From positions 1 to 64,000 of the forward strand of contig NZ_JAOXLP010000003.1 in NCBI RefSeq assembly GCF_025791835.1: a stretch of DNA of 64,000 bases, written 5' to 3'. Origin of the DNA: Roseomonas xinghualingensis. Lineage in GTDB: Bacteria > Pseudomonadota > Alphaproteobacteria > Acetobacterales > Acetobacteraceae. The notes beneath the pieces are model-generated. The model was not told the origin of the DNA. It did not search any database and saw only the letters and a list, made by a program, of their open reading frames with translations. Made by a program: the position numbers and the translations under genes. Within the stretch, counting starts at the first letter, position 1. Every line of letters begins with the position of its first letter. Of this stretch, positions 44,460-52,910 are shown in pieces.

Positions 44460-44906
44460 TCAGGAGGTGGCGCGGAGGGGATGGGCGAGCAGAAGCCCGG
44501 CACGGCGCAGCATCAACCCGACCGCCAGCGCGGGGCCCATGGCAGCATAGGCGGCGGGCGGCGGGGCGAGTCGCAGGAAGGCGGCGAGCGCCTCGCGCCG
44601 CGTGGCGCGCTGGGCGAGGCCCAGCCCCATCAGCAGGGCCCCTTCCGCCGGGGTGATGCGCGGGCATAGGCGGCATCCCATGGAGCCCGGGCAAGCCAGG
44701 GCGCGTAGCAGCGCGTCCAGCGGCCCGGCTGCTTCCCCGATCCCTTCCGTGACCATCGGCAGGCGCAGCGCAGCCAGGGGCGCGGCGCCGTTGCGCGTGG
44801 CTTCCACCCAGGCACGGCAGGCATCCAGAAGCACGGCCTCGGTGGGTGGAAGATCCTCTGGGGCAGCGCCGCTCCAGGGCCAGGTGGGGAGGCCGCGTGT
44901 AGCCAT
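44460..44906 (-). CDS. hypothetical protein with Cys cluster, 148 aa
   Basis: I do not recognise the family. The protein is Ala/Leu-rich and helical, with a central ACPGSMGCRLCPRITPAEG segment offering three or more closely spaced Cys (C-x5-C-x2-C) that could hold a metal or iron-sulfur cluster. A hydrophobic C-terminus (AYAAMGPALAVGLMLRRAGL) may be a membrane helix. The ATG at 44906 faces a Fur-like palindrome 43 bases upstream and the divergent Bcr/CflA gene. An upstream extension to 44996 would read through that palindrome and is disfavoured. Confidence 0.6.
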   Translation of the reverse strand: MATRGLPTWPWSGAAPEDLPPTEAVLLDACRAWVEATRNGAAPLAALRLPMVTEGIGEAAGPLDALLRALACPGSMGCRLCPRITPAEGALLMGLGLAQRATRREALAAFLRLAPPPAAYAAMGPALAVGLMLRRAGLLLAHPLRATS

Positions 44907-44948
44907 GGCTTGAATCTCCGGTGGTGGCGTGCTCCTGAAGTTGCCTGG

Positions 44949-44961
44949 AATGATAATCGTT
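44949..44961. promoter_or_regulatory. Fur-like palindrome
   Basis: AATGAT-A-ATCGTT is a 6-1-6 inverted repeat with one mismatch per arm pair, resembling the core of Fur boxes. It sits in an AT-rich island of the 168-base divergent region between the Cys-cluster gene and the Bcr/CflA carrier. Confidence 0.45.
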
Positions 44962-45074
44962 CGCAAGTGCATTCTGGGCGGTCGGGCGCCTCGCATGGCC
45001 CTCCGGTGGAAATTGGGGCTTCTCAGCGTGGCTGCTGCGGCGCAGCAAGGGATTGTACCGCGACGAAGGACTCC

Positions 45075-46244
45075 ATGCCCTCCTGGCTCCCTCTGCTGCT
45101 TGGCTTCCTCACAGCCATTGGTCCGATCTCGACCGACATGTATCTGCCCGCCTTTCCGGAGATCGAGGCGGGGTTCGGCACCGGGCTGGGAAGTGCACAG
45201 CTTACCTTGGCCACCTGGTTCGTGGGGCTGGCCGTGGGGCAGGTGGCCCAGGGCACCCTTTCCGACCGATTCGGCCGGCGGGGGCCGCTGATCGTCGGAA
45301 CGCTGATCTATACCTTCGCCTCGATCGGGTGCGCCCTCGCGCCCAGCATGGGCTGGCTGGCGGCGTTCCGCTGCCTGGCTGCCTTCGGCGGCTCGGCAAG
45401 TTCGGTCATCCCGCGCGCGGTGGTGCGCGACATGGCGACGGGGCTGGACGCGGCGCGGCTGATGTCCCGCCTGATCCTGGTGATGGGGGCGGCACCGATC
45501 CTCGCGCCCTCGCTGGGCGGCTTGCTGCTCGGGATGGCTGGCTGGCGCTCCATCTTCTGGGTCATGGCGGCCTATGGCGCCGTCTCATGCCTCCTGGTCT
45601 GGAAGCTGCTGCCGGACACGCTGCCGGTGGAGAAGCGCCTGCGGCTGGGGCCCGTCGCCATGCTGCAGAGCTATGTGCGCGTGGTGTCGGAACCGATTTT
45701 CCTGACCCATGCCATGCTGGGCTCGGCCGTGATGTTCGGGATGTTCGCCTATATCAGCGGTGCCCCGGCCATCTACATCGAGCATTTCGGGATGACGCCC
45801 GGCCAGTTCGCCATCGTCTTCGGCTGCTCCGCGGGCGGCTTCATCGGCGGGGCACAGCTCAATCCGCGACTGGTGTGGCGCTTCGGGGCAGGGCGGGTGC
45901 TGACCATCGCCTCCTTCACCCTGCTCCTCTCGGCGCTGCTCCTGGCCTTGTTCGGCTGGACGGGCTGGGGCGGGATGTGGGGGATTTTCCTGCCCGTTAT
46001 CCTGATGCTGTCGGCCAGCAGCCTCATCATGCCGAATTCGGCCGTGGGCGCGCTGGCGCGGCATGGACAGCGGGCAGGCACGGCCTCCGCCCTGCTCGGA
46101 ACCATGCAATTCACGGTTGCCGCGATCGGGAGCATGGTGGTCGGCATCGTCGCGGACAGCACGCCAACCCCCATCGCGGCGGTGATCCTGTTCGGGGCGG
46201 TGATGACGGTGGTGCTAAACCAACTTCGCCGACGCTTCGGCTGA
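45075..46244 (+). CDS. Bcr/CflA-type MFS efflux transporter
   Basis: A 389-aa, 12-helix drug/H+ antiporter. The opening LLLGFLTAIGPISTDMYLPAFPEI (first part LLLGFLTAIGPISTDMYLPA) is typical of Bcr/CflA. The MFS motif is GTLSDRFGRRGPLIVG, and the family's motif in helix 5 is seen as ILAPSLGGLLLG. Members export bicyclomycin, chloramphenicol, cysteine or sulfonamides. ATG 45075 is chosen; the frame upstream lacks hydrophobic character. Confidence 0.92.
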   Translation: MPSWLPLLLGFLTAIGPISTDMYLPAFPEIEAGFGTGLGSAQLTLATWFVGLAVGQVAQGTLSDRFGRRGPLIVGTLIYTFASIGCALAPSMGWLAAFRCLAAFGGSASSVIPRAVVRDMATGLDAARLMSRLILVMGAAPILAPSLGGLLLGMAGWRSIFWVMAAYGAVSCLLVWKLLPDTLPVEKRLRLGPVAMLQSYVRVVSEPIFLTHAMLGSAVMFGMFAYISGAPAIYIEHFGMTPGQFAIVFGCSAGGFIGGAQLNPRLVWRFGAGRVLTIASFTLLLSALLLALFGWTGWGGMWGIFLPVILMLSASSLIMPNSAVGALARHGQRAGTASALLGTMQFTVAAIGSMVVGIVADSTPTPIAAVILFGAVMTVVLNQLRRRFG

Positions 46245-46300
46245 CGCAAGGCTCGCATGCTTCTGTTGCGCCGGGGGCGTAACCTCGCCAGATAGCGCCC

Positions 46301-47953
46301 ATGGATCAGACCACCCCTATCGAGACCCTGGCGCCGGCGCCGGCGGGGGGCTCCGCCGCTGCGCGTGAGGCCACGGATAACCGCGTGGCGCGCGAGAGCG
46401 CGCGACGCCGCGCCTTCGCCATCATTGCCCACCCGGACGCCGGCAAGACGACCCTGACGGAGAAGCTGCTGCTGCGCGGCGGCGCCATCCAGCTGGCCGG
46501 TGCCGTGCGCGCCAAGGGCGACCGGCGCCGCACCCGTTCGGACTGGATGAAGATCGAGCAGGACCGCGGGATTTCGGTCGCGACCTCGGTGATGACCTTC
46601 GAGCGGGACGGGGTGGTGTTCAACCTGCTCGACACGCCGGGCCACGAGGACTTCTCGGAGGACACCTACCGGACGCTGACCGCCGTGGACGCGGCGGTGA
46701 TGGTGATCGACGCGGCCAAGGGCATTGAGGCGCAGACGCGCAAGCTCTTCGAGGTCTGCCGCCTGCGTGACATCCCGATCATCACCTTCATCAACAAGAT
46801 GGACCGCGAGAGCCGGGACGTTTTCGATCTGCTGGACGAGATCGAGAAGACCCTGGCCCTGGACGTGACGCCGGCTGCCTGGCCGGTGGGCTCGGGCCGT
46901 GGCTTCCTTGGCACCTATGACATGCTGGAGCCGGCCCTCCACCTGATGGCGGAGGGCTCCGGGCCGGTGAAGCTGACCGGGCTGGACGACCCGAAGATCG
47001 ACAAGCTGGTGCCGGCGGCCGATGCCGAGGCACTGCGCGAGGGGGCGGAGCTGGCCAGCGCCTTCCCGACCTTCGACCTGGAGGCCTTCCGCCAGGGCAC
47101 GATGACGCCGGTCTATTTCGGCTCGGCCCTGCGCGACTTCGGCATTGGGCATCTGCTGGAGGGTCTGGCCCGCTTCGCACCGCAGCCGGGCGCCCGCCCG
47201 GCCGATACGCGCCGCGTGCAGCCAGAGGAGCCGGCGCTGACCGGCTTCGTCTTCAAGATCCAGGCGAATATGGACCCGAACCACCGGGACCGCGTGGCCT
47301 TCCTGCGCATCTGCTCCGGCCGGCTGGAAAAGGGCATGCGCCTGCGCCAGACCCGCACGGGCAAGCAGGTGCCGGTGAACGCGCCGCTCTTCTTCTTCGC
47401 CCAGGACCGGCAGGTGGCCCAGGAGGCCTGGCCGGGCGACGTGGTGGGCATCGCCAATCATGGTGTCCTGCGCATCGGCGACACCCTGACCGAAGGCGAG
47501 CCGCTGAACTTCCGGGGCGTGCCGAGTTTCGCGCCCGAGATTCTGCGCCGTGTGATGATCGAGGATGCGATGGTGGGGAAGAAGCTCCGCACCGCGCTCG
47601 AGCAGCTGGCCGAGGAAGGGGTGGTGCAGCTTTTCCGCCCGCTGGACGGCACGCCGCCGGTGGTGGGCGTGGTGGGCGCCCTGCAGCTGGACGTGCTGGC
47701 GGAGCGGCTGAAGGCCGAATACAGCGTGCCCAGCCGTTACGAGGCGACGCCCTGGAGCATGATGCGCTGGGTCGTTTCCGACGATAAGGCGGCGATGGAG
47801 AAGTTCCGGCAATCCGCGCCGCATGACACGGCGGAGGACCATGACGGGGCGCTGGTGGCCTTCTTCACCAGCGACTGGCGGCGGAACCGGGCGGAGGAGG
47901 ACTGGCCGATGCTGAAATTCCTCGAGCTGCGCGAGCAGCACGCGGCGGCGTGA
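46301..47953 (+). CDS. prfC: peptide chain release factor 3
   Basis: A 550-aa translational GTPase that recycles RF1/RF2 after termination. The P-loop AHPDAGKTT is at 43-51. Switch II is DTPGHEDFSEDTYR, and NKMDRE gives guanine specificity. The RF3-specific C-terminal domain is present (GVVGALQLDVLAERL, AEYSVPSRYEATP). The N-terminal 30 residues are an Ala/Pro-rich extension. The HAD phosphatase gene overlaps its stop by 4 bases (GTGA). Confidence 0.97.
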   Translation: MDQTTPIETLAPAPAGGSAAAREATDNRVARESARRRAFAIIAHPDAGKTTLTEKLLLRGGAIQLAGAVRAKGDRRRTRSDWMKIEQDRGISVATSVMTFERDGVVFNLLDTPGHEDFSEDTYRTLTAVDAAVMVIDAAKGIEAQTRKLFEVCRLRDIPIITFINKMDRESRDVFDLLDEIEKTLALDVTPAAWPVGSGRGFLGTYDMLEPALHLMAEGSGPVKLTGLDDPKIDKLVPAADAEALREGAELASAFPTFDLEAFRQGTMTPVYFGSALRDFGIGHLLEGLARFAPQPGARPADTRRVQPEEPALTGFVFKIQANMDPNHRDRVAFLRICSGRLEKGMRLRQTRTGKQVPVNAPLFFFAQDRQVAQEAWPGDVVGIANHGVLRIGDTLTEGEPLNFRGVPSFAPEILRRVMIEDAMVGKKLRTALEQLAEEGVVQLFRPLDGTPPVVGVVGALQLDVLAERLKAEYSVPSRYEATPWSMMRWVVSDDKAAMEKFRQSAPHDTAEDHDGALVAFFTSDWRRNRAEEDWPMLKFLELREQHAAA

Positions 47954-48411
47954 AGCTCTTCCTCGACCTCGATGGCGTCCTGGCCGATTTCGACCGGGGC
48001 GTGAAGGCCGTGACCGGCCGGCGGCCGGAGGAGCTGCCGCTGAAGACGATGTGGGGCGCGCTGGCCAAGGCGCCCGCCTTCTTCGACACGCTGGACTTCA
48101 TGCATGATGCGGAGGCGCTGTGGCGCTTCTGCGAGCCGCACCACCCGACCATCCTGACCGGCCTGCCGTTGGGAAGCTGGGCGCCCGAGCAGAAGAAGCG
48201 CTGGGTGGCCCGGATGCTGGGCGCGCATGTGCCGGTGGTCACCTGCATGAGCAAGGAGAAGCCGCGCTGGTCAGGCCCAGGCCATGTGCTGGTGGATGAC
48301 CGCGCCTCGGCCCGCGCGGGCTGGGAAGCCAAGGGCGGCATCTTCATCCACCATGTCTCGGCGGAGCGGTCGATTGCCGCCCTGCGGAGGCTTGGCTTCA
48401 GCGAGGGCTGA
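47950..48411 (+). CDS. HAD-family 5'(3')-nucleotidase-like phosphatase (NT5C type)
   Basis: A 153-aa HAD hydrolase. Motif I is FLDLDGVLADFDRG (nucleophile D6, acid/base D8). Motif II is the Thr in PTILTGLP, and motif IV is the Asp pair in VLVDDRASARAGWE. The small cap and length are those of the NT5C deoxyribonucleotidase group, so a nucleoside monophosphate is the likely substrate. The GTG start at 47950 overlaps prfC. The next gene is convergent. Confidence 0.85.
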   Translation: MKLFLDLDGVLADFDRGVKAVTGRRPEELPLKTMWGALAKAPAFFDTLDFMHDAEALWRFCEPHHPTILTGLPLGSWAPEQKKRWVARMLGAHVPVVTCMSKEKPRWSGPGHVLVDDRASARAGWEAKGGIFIHHVSAERSIAALRRLGFSEG

Positions 48412-48420
48412 GCCCGGCTT

Positions 48421-48801
48421 TCAGTTCGTGGAATCGAAGATGGCGGGATGGAGCCTGATCGGGCGGCGCTCCAACGGCGTCCAGCCCCGCTCACGGATCA
48501 CGTCGTTGCTCTCCACCGGCTTGCGGCCTTTTCCGAGCGACCAGGTGATGTGGTAGGTCGAGCCGTCCGGGCGGTCCGTGGTGCCGCCGATCTCGATCAC
48601 CAGGGCCTGCACGCCCTTGCCGTCATCCGCGATGCCGACGACGGCGCCTTCCTTCTCCTGGGGCCGGGGATGGTCCTTCCGCACGCCGGACTTCAGCGTC
48701 ACGTGGTGGGCCACCACACGCTCGTAGCGGGGTGGCATGAGGCCCAGAAGAGGTTCCCGTTCCTCCGTTGGCAGCAGCCATCCCAGAACCAGCTTGCTCA
48801 T
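48421..48801 (-). CDS. small protein with two HxT motifs, possible 2H phosphoesterase
   Basis: A 126-aa protein. Two histidine motifs of HxT form are each flanked by beta-strand-like residues: H33-V-T (VVAHHVTLKSG) and H84-I-T (TYHITWSLG). This is the diagnostic pattern of 2H phosphoesterases (RNA ligase-like, cyclic phosphodiesterase), though the spacing of 51 residues is short and the rest is not diagnostic. Eukaryote-type RNA-repair relatives have comparable small domains. It is convergent with the HAD nucleotidase (9 bases apart). Confidence 0.55.
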   Translation of the reverse strand: MSKLVLGWLLPTEEREPLLGLMPPRYERVVAHHVTLKSGVRKDHPRPQEKEGAVVGIADDGKGVQALVIEIGGTTDRPDGSTYHITWSLGKGRKPVESNDVIRERGWTPLERRPIRLHPAIFDSTN

Positions 48802-48848
48802 CCGTGTCTCCCTGTTTGGCAGGTTTAACGCCGCAAGGGAGGTTTGGA

Positions 48849-49757
48849 TCAGGCAGGCGTGGCGACCGGGGTGACCGTGACCACGGCGCCGGGAATCAGG
48901 TCCCGGATGTTGGCGGAGACGGCATCGGCCACGCGCTGGATATCTCCGATGCTGCGCTCCGGGGCGAAGCCCAGGGCGATGTCCACCTGGGCCTGCTTGC
49001 CAGCGATGCGGGACTTCACCCCAAGCAGCGCGTCGTAATCCATGAAATGGCTGGCCAGCGCCCGGTTGATCGAAGTCTGGCGCGCCTCGTCCAGGCTGCG
49101 GTCCAGGAGGTGCGGCACGGATTCCCGCCAGAGAGAGACCGCCAACTGCACCATGACCAGTCCGACGAAGCCGGTGCCCACCGCCTCAGCCAACGGGCTG
49201 AGCCAGGCGGGGGCGCCACCCAGGACTTCGGCCGCGGCGTTCACCCCGATGGCGACCGCCACCAGCACGGAGGAGAAGAGCTTCACCACCCGGCTGCGGA
49301 TCTGCACCGTCATGATGGCCGAGGTGCCGTCCTTCCCCGCCAGCCAGAGGGACCGCAGGGCGGCGCCGTTCAGGCCGAGATTGGCGATGGCCAGCACAGT
49401 CGCGAAAACCAGCCCCAGCCCCGCCTGTTCGGGTGGAGACCACCAGCGGGTGACGGCGGAGAAGAGCAGCCACACGCCGCATGCGCCGGTGACCACGCCG
49501 ATGGCAAGGTTGGCGAATTGCTCCAGCTTGCCCACGCCATAATCGTATTCGGTGGTGCGGCCGCGATGGATGCGGCGCAGCACCACCAGCAGCACCAGTT
49601 CCAGCGCCACCATCAGGCTGCCGCGGAGGGTCTCCGCCACCATGGTGAGGGAATTCGCCAGCACCCCGACCACGGCATAGGGCACCAGGATCGAGCAATC
49701 GAGCAGGCAGGCGATAAGGATGGAGCGCTCGCGACGGCGGGCCGCAGTGTCGAGCAT
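48849..49757 (-). CDS. CDF-like cation transporter with altered metal-site residues
   Basis: A 302-aa protein with six predicted helices and a C-terminal cytoplasmic domain, the cation-diffusion-facilitator layout. TEYDYGVGKLEQFANLAIG between helices 2 and 3 is typical of a CDF subgroup. The usual metal-site residues (DxxxD in helix 2, HxxxD in helix 5) appear as ETLRG and QIRSR, so canonical zinc transport is doubtful. The start is uncertain: ATG 49757 is used, GTG 49784 is possible. A longer frame reaches into the DUF599 gene and is not credible. Confidence 0.75.
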   Translation of the reverse strand: MLDTAARRRERSILIACLLDCSILVPYAVVGVLANSLTMVAETLRGSLMVALELVLLVVLRRIHRGRTTEYDYGVGKLEQFANLAIGVVTGACGVWLLFSAVTRWWSPPEQAGLGLVFATVLAIANLGLNGAALRSLWLAGKDGTSAIMTVQIRSRVVKLFSSVLVAVAIGVNAAAEVLGGAPAWLSPLAEAVGTGFVGLVMVQLAVSLWRESVPHLLDRSLDEARQTSINRALASHFMDYDALLGVKSRIAGKQAQVDIALGFAPERSIGDIQRVADAVSANIRDLIPGAVVTVTPVATPA

Positions 49758-49839
49758 GGGGGCAGCGGGAGTCAGGTCGTTCACGACGACGGAGGATGCC
49801 CGGCCCACTCGCCTCTGGCGAGAGCTGAAACGAACTTCC

Positions 49840-50520
49840 TCAATCGGCTGTCTTGAGCGCCGCCAGCACGGCCGAGCGGAATTCGCGCCGGTGAAGTTCC
49901 GACACCACCCAGAGGGAGGCAAGGATGAAGGCGATGGGGTGCACCATCCAGGCCAGCACGGCGAGGCCGAAATAATAGGCCCGCAATCCGGTATTGAAGT
50001 GGCGGGCGGCGCGGTTGACCACCTCGGCCGCGATCTCGGCGGCGGGGATGGCCTCGGGCGTGCGGCCGATGCCACCGATCAGGATAGAGCCGTAGTTGAA
50101 CTGGCGCAGCGCCCAGGTCAGCTCGAAGAAGGCGCGGACGAAGATCACCAGGAGGAGAAGGACGCGGGCCTCCCAGCCGCCATCGGTCAGGGGCGCATCG
50201 GCAAAGGGCATGGCGCCCAGCACGCGGCGGCCGATATCGGGGGAGGCCAGCAGGGCCATGCCGCCGCCGATGACGAAGATGCAGGTATTGGCGAGGAAGG
50301 AGGTGGAGGACATCAAATTCCCCACGATCCCCACATCGGCGATGCGGTTCTCCCTCGGGATGGAGGCGATGAGCCAGCGGCGACGGTTCTCGTTCATCGC
50401 ATGGATCACGCTGCGCCGATGGATAGAGGGCACGCGGTCCACCACGGTGGAATAGCCGATCCAGCAGGCGGCGAAGACCGCGAGGGCGAGAAGGTCGAGC
50501 GGGGTGAGGAAGTCGGGCAT
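49840..50520 (-). CDS. DUF599 membrane protein
   Basis: A 226-aa protein with about four or five hydrophobic helices. The conserved DUF599 features include an N-terminal helix ending WIGYSTVVDR, the amphipathic RRWLIASIPRENRIADVGIV, and NTCIFVIGGGMALLASP. HFNTGLRAYYFGLAVLAWMV lies near the end. The function of the family is unknown. It is upstream of the CDF-like gene on the same strand and is probably co-transcribed with it. Confidence 0.9.
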   Translation of the reverse strand: MPDFLTPLDLLALAVFAACWIGYSTVVDRVPSIHRRSVIHAMNENRRRWLIASIPRENRIADVGIVGNLMSSTSFLANTCIFVIGGGMALLASPDIGRRVLGAMPFADAPLTDGGWEARVLLLLVIFVRAFFELTWALRQFNYGSILIGGIGRTPEAIPAAEIAAEVVNRAARHFNTGLRAYYFGLAVLAWMVHPIAFILASLWVVSELHRREFRSAVLAALKTAD

Positions 50521-50541
50521 CGTCGGTCCGGAAACGCAGAA

Positions 50542-50568
50542 GGGGCGGGGCCTCGCGGCGCCCGCCCC
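50542..50568. terminator. hairpin between icd and DUF599
   Basis: Arms GGGGCGGG and CCCGCCCC with a 11-base loop. It lies downstream of icd on the minus strand, with no U-run. Confidence 0.45.
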
Positions 50569-50583
50569 CTGATGCTTAGCAAC

Positions 50584-50605
50584 CCGCCTGCCAGAAGGCA
50601 GGCGG
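50584..50605 (-). terminator. hairpin just after icd
   Basis: Perfect 9-bp arms CCGCCTGCC and GGCAGGCGG around a 4-base loop, 7 bases past the icd stop on the minus strand. It is followed by GTTGCTAAGC, so it is terminator-like but lacks a U-tract. Confidence 0.6.
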
Positions 50606-50612
50606 CGCGGGC

Positions 50613-51827
50613 TCAGCCGCGGGCCTTCTTCAGGTTCTCGTCCAGCTTGGCGAGGAAGGCCTGGGTGTTGAGCCAGGGCTGGTCCTTGCCGATCAGGATG
50701 GCGAGGTCCTTGGTCATGTAGCCGCTCTCGACAGTCTCGATGCAGACCTTCTCAAGGGCGTTGGCGAAGTCCACCACGTCCGGCGTGTTGTCGAACTTGC
50801 CGCGATAAGCGAGGCCGCGCGTCCAGGCGAAGATCGAGGCGATCGGGTTCGTGCTCGTCTCGCGGCCCTTCTGGTGCTCGCGGTAGTGGCGGGTCACCGT
50901 GCCATGCGCCGCCTCGGACTCGACCGTCTGGCCATCCGGGGAGAGGAGCACGGAGGTCATCAGGCCGAGCGAGCCAAAGCCCTGGGCCACGATGTCGGAC
51001 TGCACGTCGCCGTCGTAGTTCTTGCAGGCCCAGATATAGCCGCCTTCCCACTTCAGGGCGGAGGCAACCATGTCGTCGATCAGGCGGTCCTCATAGGTCA
51101 GGCCGCGCTTCTCGAACTCGGCCTTGAACTCCTCGTCGTAGATCTTGCGGAAGATGTCCTTGAAGGAGCCGTCATAGGCCTTCAGAATCGTGTTCTTGTG
51201 GCTAAAATAGACGGAGAAGTTGCGGGCCAGACCGTAGTTGAACGAGGCGCGGGCGAAGCCCTCGATCGACTTGTTGAGGTTGTGGATCATCATCGCGACG
51301 CCGCCGGTCTCAGGCATCGCGAACTCGCCGATCTCCTGCGGCTGCCCGCCCTCGGGGATGTAGGTCATCTTCACCGTGCCGGCGCCGGGGACCTTCATCT
51401 CGACGGAGCGGTAGATGTCGCCATAGGCATGGCGGCCGACGACGATCGGCTTGGACCAGTGCGGCACCAGGCGGGGCACGTTCTGGCAGATGATCGGCTC
51501 ACGGAAGATGGTGCCGTCGAGGATGTTGCGGATGGTCCCGTTCGGGGACTTCCACATCTTCTTCAGGCCGAACTCCTTCACGCGGGCCTCGTCCGGCGTG
51601 ATGGTCGCGCACTTCACGCCGACGCCATACTGCTTGGTGGCGTTGGCGGCGTCGATGGTGACCTGGTCGTTGGTCTGGTCGCGGTACTCGATGCCGAGGT
51701 CGTAGTACTTCAGGTCGATGTCGAGATAGGGGAGGATCAGCTTCTCCTTGATGAAGCCCCAGATGATCCGGGTCATCTCATCCCCGTCCATTTCGACGAC
51801 TGGGGTCTTCACCTTGATCTTGGCCAT
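50613..51827 (-). CDS. icd: NADP-dependent isocitrate dehydrogenase
   Basis: A 404-aa TCA-cycle enzyme that oxidises isocitrate to 2-oxoglutarate with NADP. Sequence marks are [14 protein letters not shown] at the N-terminus, [20 protein letters not shown] at the isocitrate site, [20 protein letters not shown] for metal binding and [17 protein letters not shown] for NADP binding. The length and opening are those of the dimeric, mitochondrial-like type common in alphaproteobacteria. The ATG at 51827 gives the canonical MAKIKVKTP. It is a single-gene unit. Confidence 0.97.
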   Translation of the reverse strand: MAKIKVKTPVVEMDGDEMTRIIWGFIKEKLILPYLDIDLKYYDLGIEYRDQTNDQVTIDAANATKQYGVGVKCATITPDEARVKEFGLKKMWKSPNGTIRNILDGTIFREPIICQNVPRLVPHWSKPIVVGRHAYGDIYRSVEMKVPGAGTVKMTYIPEGGQPQEIGEFAMPETGGVAMMIHNLNKSIEGFARASFNYGLARNFSVYFSHKNTILKAYDGSFKDIFRKIYDEEFKAEFEKRGLTYEDRLIDDMVASALKWEGGYIWACKNYDGDVQSDIVAQGFGSLGLMTSVLLSPDGQTVESEAAHGTVTRHYREHQKGRETSTNPIASIFAWTRGLAYRGKFDNTPDVVDFANALEKVCIETVESGYMTKDLAILIGKDQPWLNTQAFLAKLDENLKKARG

Positions 51828-52026
51828 TCCGATCCTCGTGCGCTGGAGAGTGGTCTGACGGGCAGGCGGGGCCCGCCGGTAAATCCGGGCCGGGAGTGAC
51901 CCCGGCGACGGGCCGGACATTCGCACCGGGGCTTCCCGCGTTCAAGGCAGGCCGGGGCGTTTCGGCGCTGTTCGCGCGGTCCTGGGCCGGATAATCGGGC
52001 GCCGGGGGCTCCGGCCCGCGTGGAGT

Positions 52027-52428
52027 TCAGTCCGGAATGATGGCGGTGGCCTCGATCTCCAGCCGGGCCTTGGGCTCGGCCAGGGCGGAGACGCCGATCA
52101 GGGCCATCGCAGGGAAGTTACGGCCCATCACCGCGCGATAGGCGCGGCCCAGATCCGGCAGGCAGGAGCGGTACTCGTCCATATCCACCACGAACCAGGT
52201 GAGGCGGCCTATATGCTCCGGCCCGCCACCGGCCTCGGCCAGAACGGCCAGGATGTTGCGCAGCGCCTGCTCGGTCTGGGCGACGAAGCCCTCGGCGAAG
52301 CGGCCGGTCTCATCCCAGCCGATCTGGCCACCCACCAGCACCACGCGGCCACGGCCGGCCATGCCGTTGGCATAGCCTTTGGGCGCGGGCCAGCCAGGGG
52401 GCTGAAGGATATCGAGCGGACCGCTCAT
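52027..52428 (-). CDS. RidA/YjgF-family protein of the aromatic operon
   Basis: A 133-aa trimeric-fold Rid protein (VVLVGGQIGWDETGRFAEGF; QTEQALRNILAVLAEAGGGP; LEIEATAIIPD). RidA deaminases use a conserved Arg in an FPARS-type motif. Here the equivalent is FPAMALIGV with Met at about 108, so simple enamine deaminase activity is doubtful and a Rid-subfamily role is more likely. It is the last gene of the seven-gene operon; its ATG overlaps the thioesterase stop by 4 bases. In an aminobenzoate route a Rid protein could handle an imine or enamine intermediate (inference). Confidence 0.88.
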   Translation of the reverse strand: MSGPLDILQPPGWPAPKGYANGMAGRGRVVLVGGQIGWDETGRFAEGFVAQTEQALRNILAVLAEAGGGPEHIGRLTWFVVDMDEYRSCLPDLGRAYRAVMGRNFPAMALIGVSALAEPKARLEIEATAIIPD

Positions 52429-52910
52429 GCTGGAGTCTCCTGGGAAGCCGGGGCGCCGCATTCCGCCTGGTAGCGCAGCAGGGCTGCGCGGAGGTCGGGC
52501 GGGATGGGCAGGCTTGTCCGGCTGGCGAGATGGGTGGTGGCGGTGACGAGGTCGAGCCGCACAAGCTCCTCCTCGCCACGATGAATGTGCAGGTCGAAGG
52601 CGTAGGAAGCGCCCCCGACGCGGCGGATGAGCGGGGTGAGGATGACATCGTCGCCCATCAGCCCCGGCCGCATGAAGCTGGCCGAAGCATGGACGAAGCC
52701 CGTTCCGATGCCGCGTTCGGCATGAAGGGCATGGAAATCGATGCCGAGGCGATGTTGGAACAGATCCTCGATGGCCGCATTGGCCATGACGAACCAGTTG
52801 GGGAAGAAGACGATCCCGGCAGGATCGCAATCGCCGAAGCGCACCCGTGCGTGCGTGCGGAAGGCGCCGGCGGGGAGGGCGGAGGCAGCGATCGCGGACG
52901 GGCGCGTCAC
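52425..52910 (-). CDS. acyl-CoA thioesterase (4-hydroxybenzoyl-CoA type)
   Basis: A 161-aa hotdog thioesterase. The active-site loop VRFGDCDPAGIVFFPNWF carries the catalytic Asp exactly as in 4-hydroxybenzoyl-CoA thioesterases. It may rescue CoA from stalled aromatic-CoA intermediates. It overlaps both neighbours by 4 bases (ATGA), sixth of seven coupled genes. Confidence 0.92.
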   Translation of the reverse strand: MTRPSAIAASALPAGAFRTHARVRFGDCDPAGIVFFPNWFVMANAAIEDLFQHRLGIDFHALHAERGIGTGFVHASASFMRPGLMGDDVILTPLIRRVGGASYAFDLHIHRGEEELVRLDLVTATTHLASRTSLPIPPDLRAALLRYQAECGAPASQETPA

